The notes beneath the pieces are model-generated. The model saw nothing but the letters and a program-made list of their open reading frames with translations. It ran no database searches and was not told the DNA's origin. A program made the translations under genes and the position numbers. Positions 26,095 through 34,622 of a stretch of DNA of 58,235 nucleotides are shown one piece after another. This stretch comes from Caballeronia glathei (lineage in GTDB: Bacteria; Pseudomonadota; Gammaproteobacteria; Burkholderiales; Burkholderiaceae), in NCBI RefSeq assembly GCF_000698595.1, contig NZ_JFHC01000055.1, positions 1-58,235 on the forward strand, given 5' to 3'. Numbering within the stretch: position 1 is the first letter of the stretch; each line of letters opens with the position of its first letter.

Positions 26095-27915
26095 TCAGAC
26101 CGGTTGGGTGCGGGTTTCGAGCCACGCGAGCGCGTCGCCGGAAACATGCGGCGACACGCGCTCGCGCACCGTCGCGTGATACGCGTTGAGCCACGCGCGC
26201 TCGTCCTCGCGCAAAAGCGGGAGATCGATGCAGCGCGTGTCGATCGGGCACAGCGTGAGGGTTTCGAATTCGAGGAAATCGCCGAACTCGGTCTTCCCGG
26301 CGGGCTGGTTCAGCACCAGATTTTCGATGCGGATGCCCCACTTGCCCGGCCGGTAGATGCCCGGCTCGATTGACGTGATCATGCCCTCTTCCATCGCCGT
26401 CCACGGTTCGGCGGGCGCGTAGTGCGAGATCACCTGCGGGCCTTCGTGCACGTTCAGGAAGTAGCCGACGCCGTGCCCCGTGCCGTGCCCGTAGTCCGCG
26501 CCCGCTTCCCAGATCGGCGCGCGGGCGATGGCGTCGAGCATCGGCGAGCGGATGCCGCGCGGAAACCTTGCGCGCGAGAGCGCCATCGTCCCTTTCAGCA
26601 CGACAGTGAAATCGCGCTTGTGCTCCGCCGTGATCGCGCCGACGGGCACGACGCGCGTGATGTCGGTCGTGCCGCTCAGGTACTGGCCGCCCGAGTCGAT
26701 CAGCAAGAGCCCGTTGCCCTCGATCACCGAATGAGACGCCTGGGTCGCGCGGTAGTGCGGCATCGCGCCGTTCGCATTGAAGCCGGCGATGGTCGCGAAA
26801 CTGAGCGTGACGAAGCCCGGGCGGCGGGCGCGCGCGGCCGTGAGCTTTTCGTCGATGGTGAGTTCCGTGATCCGCTCGCGCCCGAGCGCCGCTTCGAACC
26901 AGGCGAAGAACTCGGCGAGCGCGGCGCCGTCCTGCTCCATCGTCGCGCGGATGTGCCCGGCTTCGTCCGCCGTCTTGCGCGACTTGGCGAAGGTCGACGG
27001 ATTCACCGCCTCCACGATCGCGACCGTCGACGGCACTTTTTCGAGCAGGCCGTACGTGATGCGGCGCGGGTCGATCAGCAGCGCGGAGCCGGCGGGCAGG
27101 GCCGCAAGCGCGTCGGAGGCACGCGCGTACGGCTCGATGCGCACGTTGTCGCGCGCGAGGGACGCGGCGAGCGGGTCCGGCACCTTGCCATCGGCGACGA
27201 ACACGACGGCGTCGTCGATCCCCACGAGCGCATGCGCGACGAACACCGGGTTGTAGCTCACGTCGGCGCCGCGCAGGTTGAAGAGCCACGCGAGGTCGTC
27301 GAGCGTGGAAATGAAATGCCACTGCGCGCCCTTTTCCTGCATCGCGCGACGCACCTGCGCGAGCTTGTCCGCGCGCGACACGCTCGCGTGCGGCGCGGCG
27401 TGCTCGTAGACTGCGGCTTGCGGCAGGCCGGGCCGCGCCGGCCACACGGCGTCGAGCAGGTCGAGATCGGTGCGCAGCACGATGCCGCGCGCCGTCAGCG
27501 CTTCGCCGAGCGAGCGCGCCGCCGCGACGCCGAGCACCGCGCCGTCGACCGCGACCGTCGCGCCCGACGGCACGTTCTGCGCGAGCCAGTCGACGTGCGG
27601 CGCCGTCTGCTGTCCGCCCATCATCTTCATCAGCGCGATGCCGGTGCCGGAGAGTTGCGCCTCGGCCTGCGTCCAGTAGCGGCTGTCGACCCAGAGGCCG
27701 GCGAAACCGGCGGTCACGACGAGCGTGCCGACCGAGCCGGTGAACCCCGAGAGCCACTCGCGCCCCTGCCAGCGCCCGGGCAGATATTCGGACAGATGCG
27801 GGTCCGCCGACGGAATCAGCACGACGGCCAGGTTTTCGCGCGCCATCTCGCCGCGCAGGGCTTCAATGCGCCGGGCGAAGGCCGCGGCGTCGGGGGAATC
27901 GAGTCGATCATTCAT
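26095..27915 (-). CDS. Aminopeptidase P family metallopeptidase (M24B)
   Basis: This 606-residue protein belongs to the long, eukaryote-like branch of Xaa-Pro aminopeptidases, with two N-terminal creatinase-type domains before the catalytic pita-bread domain. Metal ligands are visible in LIDSGGQYLSGTTDITRV (two Asp), GHGTGHGVGYFLNVHEGP (His) and the glutamates of ITSIEPGIY and RIENLVL. It releases N-terminal residues before proline and is probably cytoplasmic because no signal peptide is present. It lies between the small membrane protein (57-base gap) and the HAD gene (15-base gap). Confidence 0.9.
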   Translation of the reverse strand: MNDRLDSPDAAAFARRIEALRGEMARENLAVVLIPSADPHLSEYLPGRWQGREWLSGFTGSVGTLVVTAGFAGLWVDSRYWTQAEAQLSGTGIALMKMMGGQQTAPHVDWLAQNVPSGATVAVDGAVLGVAAARSLGEALTARGIVLRTDLDLLDAVWPARPGLPQAAVYEHAAPHASVSRADKLAQVRRAMQEKGAQWHFISTLDDLAWLFNLRGADVSYNPVFVAHALVGIDDAVVFVADGKVPDPLAASLARDNVRIEPYARASDALAALPAGSALLIDPRRITYGLLEKVPSTVAIVEAVNPSTFAKSRKTADEAGHIRATMEQDGAALAEFFAWFEAALGRERITELTIDEKLTAARARRPGFVTLSFATIAGFNANGAMPHYRATQASHSVIEGNGLLLIDSGGQYLSGTTDITRVVPVGAITAEHKRDFTVVLKGTMALSRARFPRGIRSPMLDAIARAPIWEAGADYGHGTGHGVGYFLNVHEGPQVISHYAPAEPWTAMEEGMITSIEPGIYRPGKWGIRIENLVLNQPAGKTEFGDFLEFETLTLCPIDTRCIDLPLLREDERAWLNAYHATVRERVSPHVSGDALAWLETRTQPV

Positions 27916-27972
27916 GGAATCACCTGCCGGATGCTCCGGTGCGCCGCTCGTGGCGGCTTGCCGGAATTGGAT

Positions 27973-28245
27973 TCAGCGACGCGCCGCCAGACCGACTGTC
28001 ACGGTCACGGCAACGAGCGCAAAAAGGGAACACGCGAGCCATTCGAGCGTATCGCCGTCGTGAAAAACCCCGACGACGTGGCCGAGCATGCGCGCCACGA
28101 CGGTGGCGAGCACGCCCGCGACCATCGCGATCCACACGCTCGCGGCCGGTGCGCGCGCGACGCGGCCCGCTCGCCGCAGCGGATGCAGCCACCAGCCCGC
28201 GAAACCGATTACCGCGCCCAGGAAAACCATCCCGGTCCAGCCCAT
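27973..28245 (-). CDS. Small three-helix membrane protein
   Basis: This 90-residue protein has three hydrophobic segments (about residues 4-20, 37-57 and 67-87) separated by an arginine-rich loop (HPLRRAGRVARAP) and an acidic loop (HDGDTLEW). The first segment, FLGAVIGFAGWWL, recalls the GlsB/YeaQ/YmgE group, but the match is loose and I do not assign it. It is the first gene of a minus-strand unit with aminopeptidase P and the HAD phosphatase. A direct repeat lies upstream. Confidence 0.6.
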   Translation of the reverse strand: MGWTGMVFLGAVIGFAGWWLHPLRRAGRVARAPAASVWIAMVAGVLATVVARMLGHVVGVFHDGDTLEWLACSLFALVAVTVTVGLAARR

Positions 28246-28298
28246 CAGCCGGGCGTTCCGGCTGAATTCAGAGAAAACGTATGGGTCGGCCCAGGTCG

Positions 28299-28329
28299 TT
28301 CAACTAGCATTTTCGGTCTCTTCAACTAG
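28299..28329. repeat. 9-bp direct repeat spaced two helical turns
   Basis: TTCAACTAG occurs at 28299-28307 and again at 28321-28329, exactly 22 bases apart, in the gap before the response-regulator gene. Direct repeats on one face of the helix suit an OmpR-type regulator, but this is only suggestive. Confidence 0.35.
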
Positions 28330-28450
28330 AAGGTAGCAAGGCGCGCGGAGCGCAGCGGTTGAGTTTAGGGGGCCAGGTTGGTGAAGGCAAGTTTGCGCCC
28401 CCGCGCCATCCGGCACCCCGCGCCATGCGCCGCCTGCGAGCGTCCCACTC

Positions 28451-29221
28451 ATGCGAATCGCCATTATCGACCCGGACGCCCGGCACGCGGACCTGATCGG
28501 CGCCGCACTGTCCGCCGGCGGTCATTTCTGCCACTTCTTCGCCACGCCGCAGTCGTTCCTGATCCGGCTGAAGCGCGAAACATTCGACGTGCTGCTTTCT
28601 TCCGCAGGCCCGCGCAACATGAGCGACGCCGAAGTCATCGCCGGTGTTCGCGCGATCGTGCCCCACATGCCGGTCATTCTGATGGCGGCGCAGGACGGCG
28701 AAGCCGACATCGTCCGCTGCCTGCGGGCAGGCGCGGACGACTGTGTCACGAAACCCGTGCGCTGCGCCGAGCTGACTGCCCGCATCGACGCGCTCACGCG
28801 CCGCAGCGCCGTGCGCCCGAGCCTGCCGGAGCGCTTCGGCGAATATCTGTTCAAGACGTGCGAACTGACCGTGGACTTCGCCGGCGAGCACGTGACGCTG
28901 ACGCCGAAGGAATTCCGCTTCGCGCATTTGCTGTTCTCGAACCTGTCGCGGCCGGTGTCGCGCGGGCACATCCTCGAAGTGGTCTGGACGCGCGGGAGCG
29001 ACATACAGTCGCGCACGCTCGACACGCACGCGTCACGCCTGCGCACGAAACTCCGGTTGCGCCCTGAATTCGGCTACCGCCTGACGCCGCTTTATGCCTA
29101 CGGTTACCGGCTCGACCGGCTCGATGCCGAGCAGGTGCCCGAATGGCCCGCCCGCAGCGCCTCCGGGGCGGGTTCCGCCCTTATGACGCCTATAAATGAA
29201 CAATTCCGAGAAACGCTATAA
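28451..29221 (+). CDS. Orphan OmpR-type regulator with degenerate receiver
   Basis: This 256-residue protein has a receiver-like domain (about residues 1-118) and a C-terminal winged-helix DNA-binding domain (about 125-225; VTLTPKEFRFAHLLFSN and RTLDTHASRLRTKL). Receiver landmarks are altered. The acidic pair reads DPD (residues 7-9). The phospho-acceptor position in FDVLLSSAG is Ser51 instead of Asp, and the switch threonine is Ala79. The lysine of TKP (Lys101) is kept. Phosphorylation at the usual site is therefore unlikely and no histidine kinase adjoins it. It ends 40 bases before hemA, whose -10 element overlaps its stop. Confidence 0.8.
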   Translation: MRIAIIDPDARHADLIGAALSAGGHFCHFFATPQSFLIRLKRETFDVLLSSAGPRNMSDAEVIAGVRAIVPHMPVILMAAQDGEADIVRCLRAGADDCVTKPVRCAELTARIDALTRRSAVRPSLPERFGEYLFKTCELTVDFAGEHVTLTPKEFRFAHLLFSNLSRPVSRGHILEVVWTRGSDIQSRTLDTHASRLRTKLRLRPEFGYRLTPLYAYGYRLDRLDAEQVPEWPARSASGAGSALMTPINEQFRETL

Positions 29222-29222
29222 T
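29217..29222 (+). promoter_or_regulatory. -10 element for hemA
   Basis: A consensus TATAAT overlaps the end of the response-regulator gene, 40 bases before the hemA start. There is no clear -35 at 16-18 bases, so an activator may be needed. Confidence 0.45.
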
Positions 29223-29260
29223 ATTGGGCTATCTCCAAGGCCATCAGCTTAGGCCCAATA
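29222..29260 (+). repeat. Inverted repeat abutting the hemA start codon
   Basis: TATTGGGC (29222-29229) and GCCCAATA (29253-29260) are perfect complements around a 23-base loop. The right arm ends one base before the hemA ATG and covers its ribosome-binding region. Confidence 0.55.
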
Positions 29261-29261
29261 C

Positions 29262-30569
29262 ATGCATCTCCTCACGATCGGAATCAACCACCACACTGCG
29301 CCAGTCGCCCTGCGCGAACGCGTGGCGTTTCCGCTCGAACAGATCAAACCGGCTCTCGGCGCGCTGAAGGAGATCTGGCTGGGACCGCTTGCGAAGGCAT
29401 CGCCGGAGGCGGCGATCCTGTCCACCTGCAACCGGACCGAACTCTATTGCGCCACCGACGACAAGGCCGCGCGCGACGCAGCCGTCCACTGGCTGTCGAA
29501 ATATCACAATCTTCCCGTGTCCGAGCTCGCGCCACATGTCTATGCGCTGCCGCAGTCGGAAGCGGTCCGGCATGCGTTCCGGGTGGCGTCGGGGCTCGAC
29601 TCGATGGTGCTCGGCGAAACGCAAATCGTCGGACAAATGAAGGATGCGGTGCGCACCGCGACCGAAGCCGGCGCGCTCGGCACCTATCTGAACCAGTTGT
29701 TCCAGCGCACGTTCGCGGTGGCGAAGGAAGTCCGCACCACGACGGAAATCGGGGCGCAATCGGTATCGATGGCCGCCGCGGCCGTGCGCCTCGCGCAGCG
29801 CATCTTCGAGAACATTTCGAGCCAGCGCGTGCTTTTCATCGGCGCGGGCGAAATGATCGAACTGTGCGCGACGCACTTCGCCGCGCAGAATCCGCGTGAA
29901 CTGGTGGTCGCCAACCGCACCGCCGAGCGCGGACAGAAGCTCGCCGGCCGCTTCAACGGCCACGCGATCCCGCTCGCCGAACTGCCCGCGCGGATGCATG
30001 AATTCGACATCATCGTGTCGTGCACGGCGTCCACGCTGCCGATCATCGGCCTCGGCGCCGTCGAGCGCGCCGTCCGCGCGCGCCGCCACCGGCCGATTTT
30101 CATGGTCGATCTGGCCGTGCCGCGCGACATCGAGCCGGAAGTCGGCAACCTGCAGGACGTGTTCCTCTACACCGTCGACGACCTCGGCGCGATCGTCCGC
30201 GAAGGCAACGCGTCGCGGCAGGCTGCCGTGGCGCAGGCCGAGGCGATCATCGAAACGCGCGTGCAGAATTTCATGCAGTGGCTGGACGCACGCAGCATCG
30301 TGCCGGTGATCCGCCACATGCACACGCAGGCCGACGCGCTGCGGCGCGCCGAAGTCGAACGCGCGCGCAAGATGCTCGCGCGCGGCGACGATCCGGCCGT
30401 GGTGCTCGAAGCGCTGTCGCAGTCGCTCACCAACAAGCTGATTCACGGCCCGACGCACGCGCTCAACCGCGCGAGCCGTGAAAACCGCGACCAGCTCGTC
30501 GACCTGCTGGGCGGCGTCTACCGCCACGGTGGCACTTTGCCCGATCCGTCCGATTCCTCGGACCGTTAG
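29262..30569 (+). CDS. hemA: Glutamyl-tRNA reductase
   Basis: This 435-residue enzyme reduces glutamyl-tRNA to glutamate 1-semialdehyde, the first step of the C5 heme pathway. GINHHTAPVALRE, the catalytic-cysteine motif LSTCNRTELY, GETQIVGQMKDA and the NADPH-binding LFIGAGEMIELCA are all present, followed by the C-terminal dimerisation helix. The leader is short and contains an inverted repeat covering the translation start. The next gene, prfA, begins after 97 bases; hemA-prfA-prmC order is widely conserved. Confidence 0.96.
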   Translation: MHLLTIGINHHTAPVALRERVAFPLEQIKPALGALKEIWLGPLAKASPEAAILSTCNRTELYCATDDKAARDAAVHWLSKYHNLPVSELAPHVYALPQSEAVRHAFRVASGLDSMVLGETQIVGQMKDAVRTATEAGALGTYLNQLFQRTFAVAKEVRTTTEIGAQSVSMAAAAVRLAQRIFENISSQRVLFIGAGEMIELCATHFAAQNPRELVVANRTAERGQKLAGRFNGHAIPLAELPARMHEFDIIVSCTASTLPIIGLGAVERAVRARRHRPIFMVDLAVPRDIEPEVGNLQDVFLYTVDDLGAIVREGNASRQAAVAQAEAIIETRVQNFMQWLDARSIVPVIRHMHTQADALRRAEVERARKMLARGDDPAVVLEALSQSLTNKLIHGPTHALNRASRENRDQLVDLLGGVYRHGGTLPDPSDSSDR

Positions 30570-30666
30570 CGGCCCGCGCCTTGCTATCCTTTGTTGCTCC
30601 GCAGACCGATTCGCGGACGCTTCCCTGACTGCAGCACTCTCCGGAGCCACGCTCCACTCCCGCCCG

Positions 30667-31749
30667 ATGAAAACGAGCATGCAAAGCAAGCTCGACCAGC
30701 TTGCAAAGCGGCTGGTCGATCTCAACGACCTGCTGAGCCGCGAGGACGTCACCGCCGACATGGACCAGTACCGCAAGCTCACGCGCGAGCATGCGGAAAT
30801 CAGCCCGATCGTCGAGCAGTATTCGCTCTGGCGCCAGGCGCTCAACGACGAAGCCACCGCGCAGGGCCTGCTCGCCGATCCGTCGATGCGCGATTTCGCG
30901 GAAGAGGAAATCGGCGAGGCGCGCGATCGCATGGTGAAGATCGAAGCCGACCTGCAGACGATGCTGCTGCCGAAAGACCCGAACGACGAGCGCAATATCT
31001 TCATCGAAATCCGCGCGGGCGCGGGCGGCGACGAATCGGCGCTGTTCGCGGGCGATTTGCTGCGCATGTATCTGCGCTACGCGGAACGCAACCGCTGGAC
31101 GGTCGAGACGATGTCGGAAAGCGAGTCCGATCTCGGCGGCTACAAGGAAGTGATCGTGCGCATCGCCGGACAGGGCGCGTACTCGCGGCTCAAGTTCGAG
31201 TCGGGCGGACACCGCGTGCAGCGGGTGCCGGCCACCGAGACGCAGGGGCGCATTCACACGTCGGCGTGCACAGTGGCCGTGATGCCGGAAGCCGACGAAA
31301 TCAGCGAAGTGGTGATCAACCCGGCCGATCTGCGCATCGATACGTTCCGGGCGTCGGGCGCGGGCGGCCAGCACATCAACAAGACCGATTCCGCCGTGCG
31401 CGTGACGCACCTGCCGACGGGGATCGTCGTCGAGTGCCAGGACGACCGCTCGCAGCACAAGAACAAGGATCGCGCGCTGAAGGTGCTCGCCGCGCGCATC
31501 AAGGACAAGCAGTATCACGAGCAGCACGCGAAGGAAGCGGCCACGCGCAAGAGCCTGATCGGCTCCGGCGACCGCTCCGAGCGAATCCGCACCTACAACT
31601 TCCCGCAGGGCCGGATGACCGATCACCGGATCAACCTGACGCTCTACAAGCTCGAATACATCATGGACGGCGACCTCGACGAGCTGATCGCCGCGCTCGT
31701 GAGCGAGCATCAGGCCGAGCTGCTGGCCGCGCTGGGCGAGGCGGAGTGA
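30667..31749 (+). CDS. prfA: Peptide chain release factor 1
   Basis: This 360-residue factor ends translation at UAA and UAG. The stop-codon reading motif PAT lies in RVPATETQGRIHTS and the peptidyl-hydrolysis GGQ in SGAGGQHINKTDSAVR. I use ATG 30667, which gives the usual MKTSMQSKLDQLA start; an ATG four codons later is an alternative. Its stop overlaps the GTG start of prmC, which encodes the methylase of the GGQ glutamine, so enzyme and substrate are co-translated. Confidence 0.97.
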   Translation: MKTSMQSKLDQLAKRLVDLNDLLSREDVTADMDQYRKLTREHAEISPIVEQYSLWRQALNDEATAQGLLADPSMRDFAEEEIGEARDRMVKIEADLQTMLLPKDPNDERNIFIEIRAGAGGDESALFAGDLLRMYLRYAERNRWTVETMSESESDLGGYKEVIVRIAGQGAYSRLKFESGGHRVQRVPATETQGRIHTSACTVAVMPEADEISEVVINPADLRIDTFRASGAGGQHINKTDSAVRVTHLPTGIVVECQDDRSQHKNKDRALKVLAARIKDKQYHEQHAKEAATRKSLIGSGDRSERIRTYNFPQGRMTDHRINLTLYKLEYIMDGDLDELIAALVSEHQAELLAALGEAE

Positions 31750-32582
31750 AGACCGTCGCCGACCTGCTGCGCGCGTCGGCGCTGCCCGCGCTCGAAACGC
31801 GGATTCTGCTCACGCGCGTGCTCGGCTGGCGGCGCACCGAACTGATCACGCGCGATCACGAGCCGCTCGACGCGGCCGCCGTCGGGCAATTCGAGGCGCT
31901 CGTGAAGCGGCGCATGCATGGCGAGCCGATCGCGCAGCTCGTCGGTTCGCGGGAGTTTTTCGGCCTCGACTTCGACGTGACGCCGGACGTGCTGATTCCC
32001 CGGCCCGAGACGGAGCTGCTGGTCGAAACCGGGCTCGCGGTCATTGACGGCCGTGAGAGCCCGCGTGTTCTCGATCTCGGCACGGGCACCGGCGCCATTG
32101 CGGTGGCGCTCGCCTTCGCACGCGACGACGCGCAGGTCTGGGCAGTCGAGCGCTCCGAGGCGGCGCTCGCCGTCGCCCGGCGCAACGCCGCGAAGCTCCT
32201 GAGCCCGGAGCGCGCGGGCGGCGCAATCGCGTTCGCATCGAGCGACTGGACCGAGGCCATCGATCCGTCGCTGCGCTTCGATCTCATCGTGAGCAACCCG
32301 CCGTACATCGCGAGCGACGACCCGCACCTCGAACAGGGTGACCTGCGCTTCGAACCGCGCGGCGCGCTCACCGACGACGCCGACGGCCTCTCCGCCATCC
32401 GCGTGATCGTCCAGCGCGCGCCGTTCCTGCTCGCACCGGGCGGCGCGCTCTGGCTCGAGCACGGCTATGACCAGGCAGAAGCCGTGCGCGCACTGCTCAC
32501 TGAGCGCGGCCTCACCGAGGTCCGCTCGGCGACCGATCTCGCGGGCATCGAGCGCATCAGCGGCGGGGTTTTCGCCGCCTGA
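31746..32582 (+). CDS. prmC: Release factor glutamine methyltransferase
   Basis: This 278-residue SAM-dependent enzyme methylates the GGQ glutamine of release factors. It has the PrmC N-terminal helical domain, SAM motif VLDLGTGTGAIAVALA and the catalytic NPPY in VSNPPYIASDD. The start is a GTG overlapping the prfA stop (GTGA). No other good start gives the family's normal length. It is followed after 118 bases by grxD. Confidence 0.95.
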   Translation: MKTVADLLRASALPALETRILLTRVLGWRRTELITRDHEPLDAAAVGQFEALVKRRMHGEPIAQLVGSREFFGLDFDVTPDVLIPRPETELLVETGLAVIDGRESPRVLDLGTGTGAIAVALAFARDDAQVWAVERSEAALAVARRNAAKLLSPERAGGAIAFASSDWTEAIDPSLRFDLIVSNPPYIASDDPHLEQGDLRFEPRGALTDDADGLSAIRVIVQRAPFLLAPGGALWLEHGYDQAEAVRALLTERGLTEVRSATDLAGIERISGGVFAA

Positions 32583-32700
32583 GCATTCCCGGGTCACTGC
32601 CGCGAAAGCGAGTGCGCGGCCAGCCCGCGCAGGCGAAATCCGCTATCATTTGACTCTGATTCCTTACAACCGCAGTCCGAAACCGCATCGCAGGAACGTC

Positions 32701-33012
32701 ATGGATACGCAAGAACGCATCAAGCAAATCGTCGAACAGAACCAGGTCGTCCTGTTCATGAAGGGCACCGCGCAGTTCCCGATGTGCGGCTTCTCGGGCC
32801 GCGCCATCCAGGTCCTGAAGGCGTGCGGCGTGGACGACATCACAACCGTCAACGTGCTGGAAGACGACGGCATCCGCCAGGGCATCAAGGAATTCTCGAA
32901 CTGGCCGACCATTCCGCAGCTCTACGTGAACGGCGAATTCATCGGCGGCTCGGACATCATGATGGAGATGTACCAGTCGGGCGAACTCCAGCAACTGTTC
33001 GCCGCCGCCTGA
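32701..33012 (+). CDS. grxD: Monothiol glutaredoxin (CGFS type)
   Basis: This 103-residue glutaredoxin carries the single active cysteine in MCGFSGRA, with GTAQFP before and WPTIPQLYVNGEFIGGSDI after it, the glutathione-binding parts. CGFS glutaredoxins bind a bridging [2Fe-2S] cluster with glutathione and serve iron-sulfur delivery. The ATG at 32701 follows a TATCAT -10-like hexamer at 32644. ubiX starts 13 bases downstream. Confidence 0.94.
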   Translation: MDTQERIKQIVEQNQVVLFMKGTAQFPMCGFSGRAIQVLKACGVDDITTVNVLEDDGIRQGIKEFSNWPTIPQLYVNGEFIGGSDIMMEMYQSGELQQLFAAA

Positions 33013-33025
33013 TTCGCGTCCTTCC

Positions 33026-33652
33026 GTGACCGCGCCCGCTGCCGTGCCGCGACGCTTGATCGTCGCCATCACCGGCGCAACGGGCGCCATCTACGGCGTG
33101 CGTCTTCTCGAAACGCTGCGCCGGCTGGGCGGCGTCGAGACGCATCTGCTCATCTCGAGCGCCGGCTGGCTCAATATCCAGCACGAGCTCGAACTCGACA
33201 AAGCCGCCGTCCACGCGCTCGCCGATGTCGTCCACAACGTGCGCGACGTCGGCGCGAGCATCGCGTCGGGATCGTTCGCGACCGACGGCATGGTCGTCGC
33301 GCCGTGCTCGATGAAAACGCTCGCCAGCATCGCGCACGGCCTCTCCGACAACCTCATCACACGCGCCGCGGACGTCGTGCTCAAGGAGCGCCGCCGGCTG
33401 GTGCTGCTAGTGCGCGAAACGCCGTTCAACCTCGCGCATCTGCGCAACATGACGGCCGTCACCGAAATGGGCGGCGTGATCTTCCCGCCGATGCCCGCGT
33501 TCTACCACCGTCCGGCGTCGATCGACGACATGGTCGATCAGACGGTTGCGCGCGTAATTGATCTGTTCGCGCTCGGCGCTCCGCTCGCCGCCGCCTGGGG
33601 CGGCATGCGCGGCACGCGCGGCACGCGCGGCACGGACGACGGAGCCGATTGA
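33026..33652 (+). CDS. ubiX: Flavin prenyltransferase UbiX
   Basis: This 208-residue enzyme joins dimethylallyl phosphate to FMN to make the prenyl-FMN cofactor of UbiD decarboxylases, needed in ubiquinone synthesis. ITGATGAIYG, APCSMKTLASIAHG and RETPFNLAHLRNM are diagnostic. The start is a GTG at 33026, 13 bases after grxD, so the two are likely co-transcribed. The C-terminus carries a short GTRGTRGT repeat from a tandem 9-bp GGCACGCGC duplication, which is unlikely to matter for function. Confidence 0.93.
   Translation: MTAPAAVPRRLIVAITGATGAIYGVRLLETLRRLGGVETHLLISSAGWLNIQHELELDKAAVHALADVVHNVRDVGASIASGSFATDGMVVAPCSMKTLASIAHGLSDNLITRAADVVLKERRRLVLLVRETPFNLAHLRNMTAVTEMGGVIFPPMPAFYHRPASIDDMVDQTVARVIDLFALGAPLAAAWGGMRGTRGTRGTDDGAD
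33611..33637 (+). repeat. Tandem 9-bp repeat at the ubiX end
   Basis: GGCACGCGC occurs twice in tandem, with a third diverged copy (GGCACGGAC), just before the ubiX stop. It encodes GTRGTRGT and may vary in copy number among strains. Confidence 0.6.
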
Positions 33653-33746
33653 CAACACCAGCGACACAATTCGTTGCCTGTTGGCCGGTTTATCAACACG
33701 CACTACGCGCCTATATTGAAGTCAACCCTTCCTGAGGCTTGCTTCG

Positions 33747-34532
33747 ATGACCCGACTTCCCAGCGTTTTCATTTCCCACGGCGCGCCGACGCTGCCGATC
33801 GACGCGTCGATGCCCTCCGCCGAATTCGCGACGCTCGCGAGCCGCTTGCCGCGCCCGCGCGCGATTCTGATGCTCTCGGCGCACTGGGGCACGGCGCAGC
33901 CGGTCGCGAGCACCGCGACGCGGCCCGAAACCATCCATGATTTCTATGGTTTTCCGCGCGCGCTGTATGAGTTGCGCTATCCCGCGCCGGGCGCGCCCGA
34001 ACTGGGCGCCATCGCTGCGGAACTGCTCGCCGCCGGCGGCATCCCGGCCTCGACCGCCGAACATGGCCTCGATCACGGCGCGTGGGTTCCGCTGCTCCTG
34101 ATGTTCCCGCAGGCCGACGTGCCGGTCGCGCAGTTGTCCATTCAGCCGCGCCTCGATGCCGCGCATCACTATCGCGTGGGCCGGGCGCTGCGCGCATTGC
34201 GCGAAGACGGCGTGATGATCGTCGGCTCGGGGCAGATCACGCACAACCTGCGCGCAGCCGATTTCAGTGCGCGCCCGGAAGACGCGGACCCGCGCGTGAC
34301 CGAGTTCACCGACTGGTTCGAAGCCCGCCTCGCCGAACGCGATATTCCCGCGCTGCTCGATTACCGGCGTCGCGCGCCGCACGCCGCGCTGATGCATCCG
34401 ACCGATGAGCATCTGCTGCCGGTTTTCAGCGCGCTCGGCGCGGCAAGCGACGACTTCACGCTCGGCATCCAGTCGCTCGGCACGTTCCAGAAGTCGCTCG
34501 CGATGACGAATTACGTGTTCAGCGACGCCTGA
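33747..34532 (+). CDS. DODA-type class III ring-cleavage dioxygenase
   Basis: This 261-residue protein belongs to the LigB/DODA (YgiD-like) family of non-heme iron or zinc enzymes that open catechol rings. Likely metal ligands are the histidines in ISHGAPT, SAHWGT and HPTDEHLLP, with DHGAWVPL supplying the second-sphere residues. The aromatic substrate is unknown; E. coli YgiD cleaves DOPA in vitro. The gene stands alone after ubiX and ends in a strong terminator. Confidence 0.83.
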   Translation: MTRLPSVFISHGAPTLPIDASMPSAEFATLASRLPRPRAILMLSAHWGTAQPVASTATRPETIHDFYGFPRALYELRYPAPGAPELGAIAAELLAAGGIPASTAEHGLDHGAWVPLLLMFPQADVPVAQLSIQPRLDAAHHYRVGRALRALREDGVMIVGSGQITHNLRAADFSARPEDADPRVTEFTDWFEARLAERDIPALLDYRRRAPHAALMHPTDEHLLPVFSALGAASDDFTLGIQSLGTFQKSLAMTNYVFSDA

Positions 34533-34565
34533 GCGCCGCCCTTGCGGCCCGAAGAAATAAAAAAG

Positions 34566-34597
34566 AACCGCCCGAAATCGCTCTGGCGGTTTTTTTG
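34566..34597. terminator. Bidirectional terminator after the dioxygenase
   Basis: AACCGCC and GGCGGTT pair around a twelve-base loop. A-rich sequence precedes the stem and seven T close it, so it can end both the dioxygenase gene and the convergent permease gene. Confidence 0.85.
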
Positions 34598-34622
34598 ACG
34601 TGCTCCGGCGCGGCGGAAAGAC

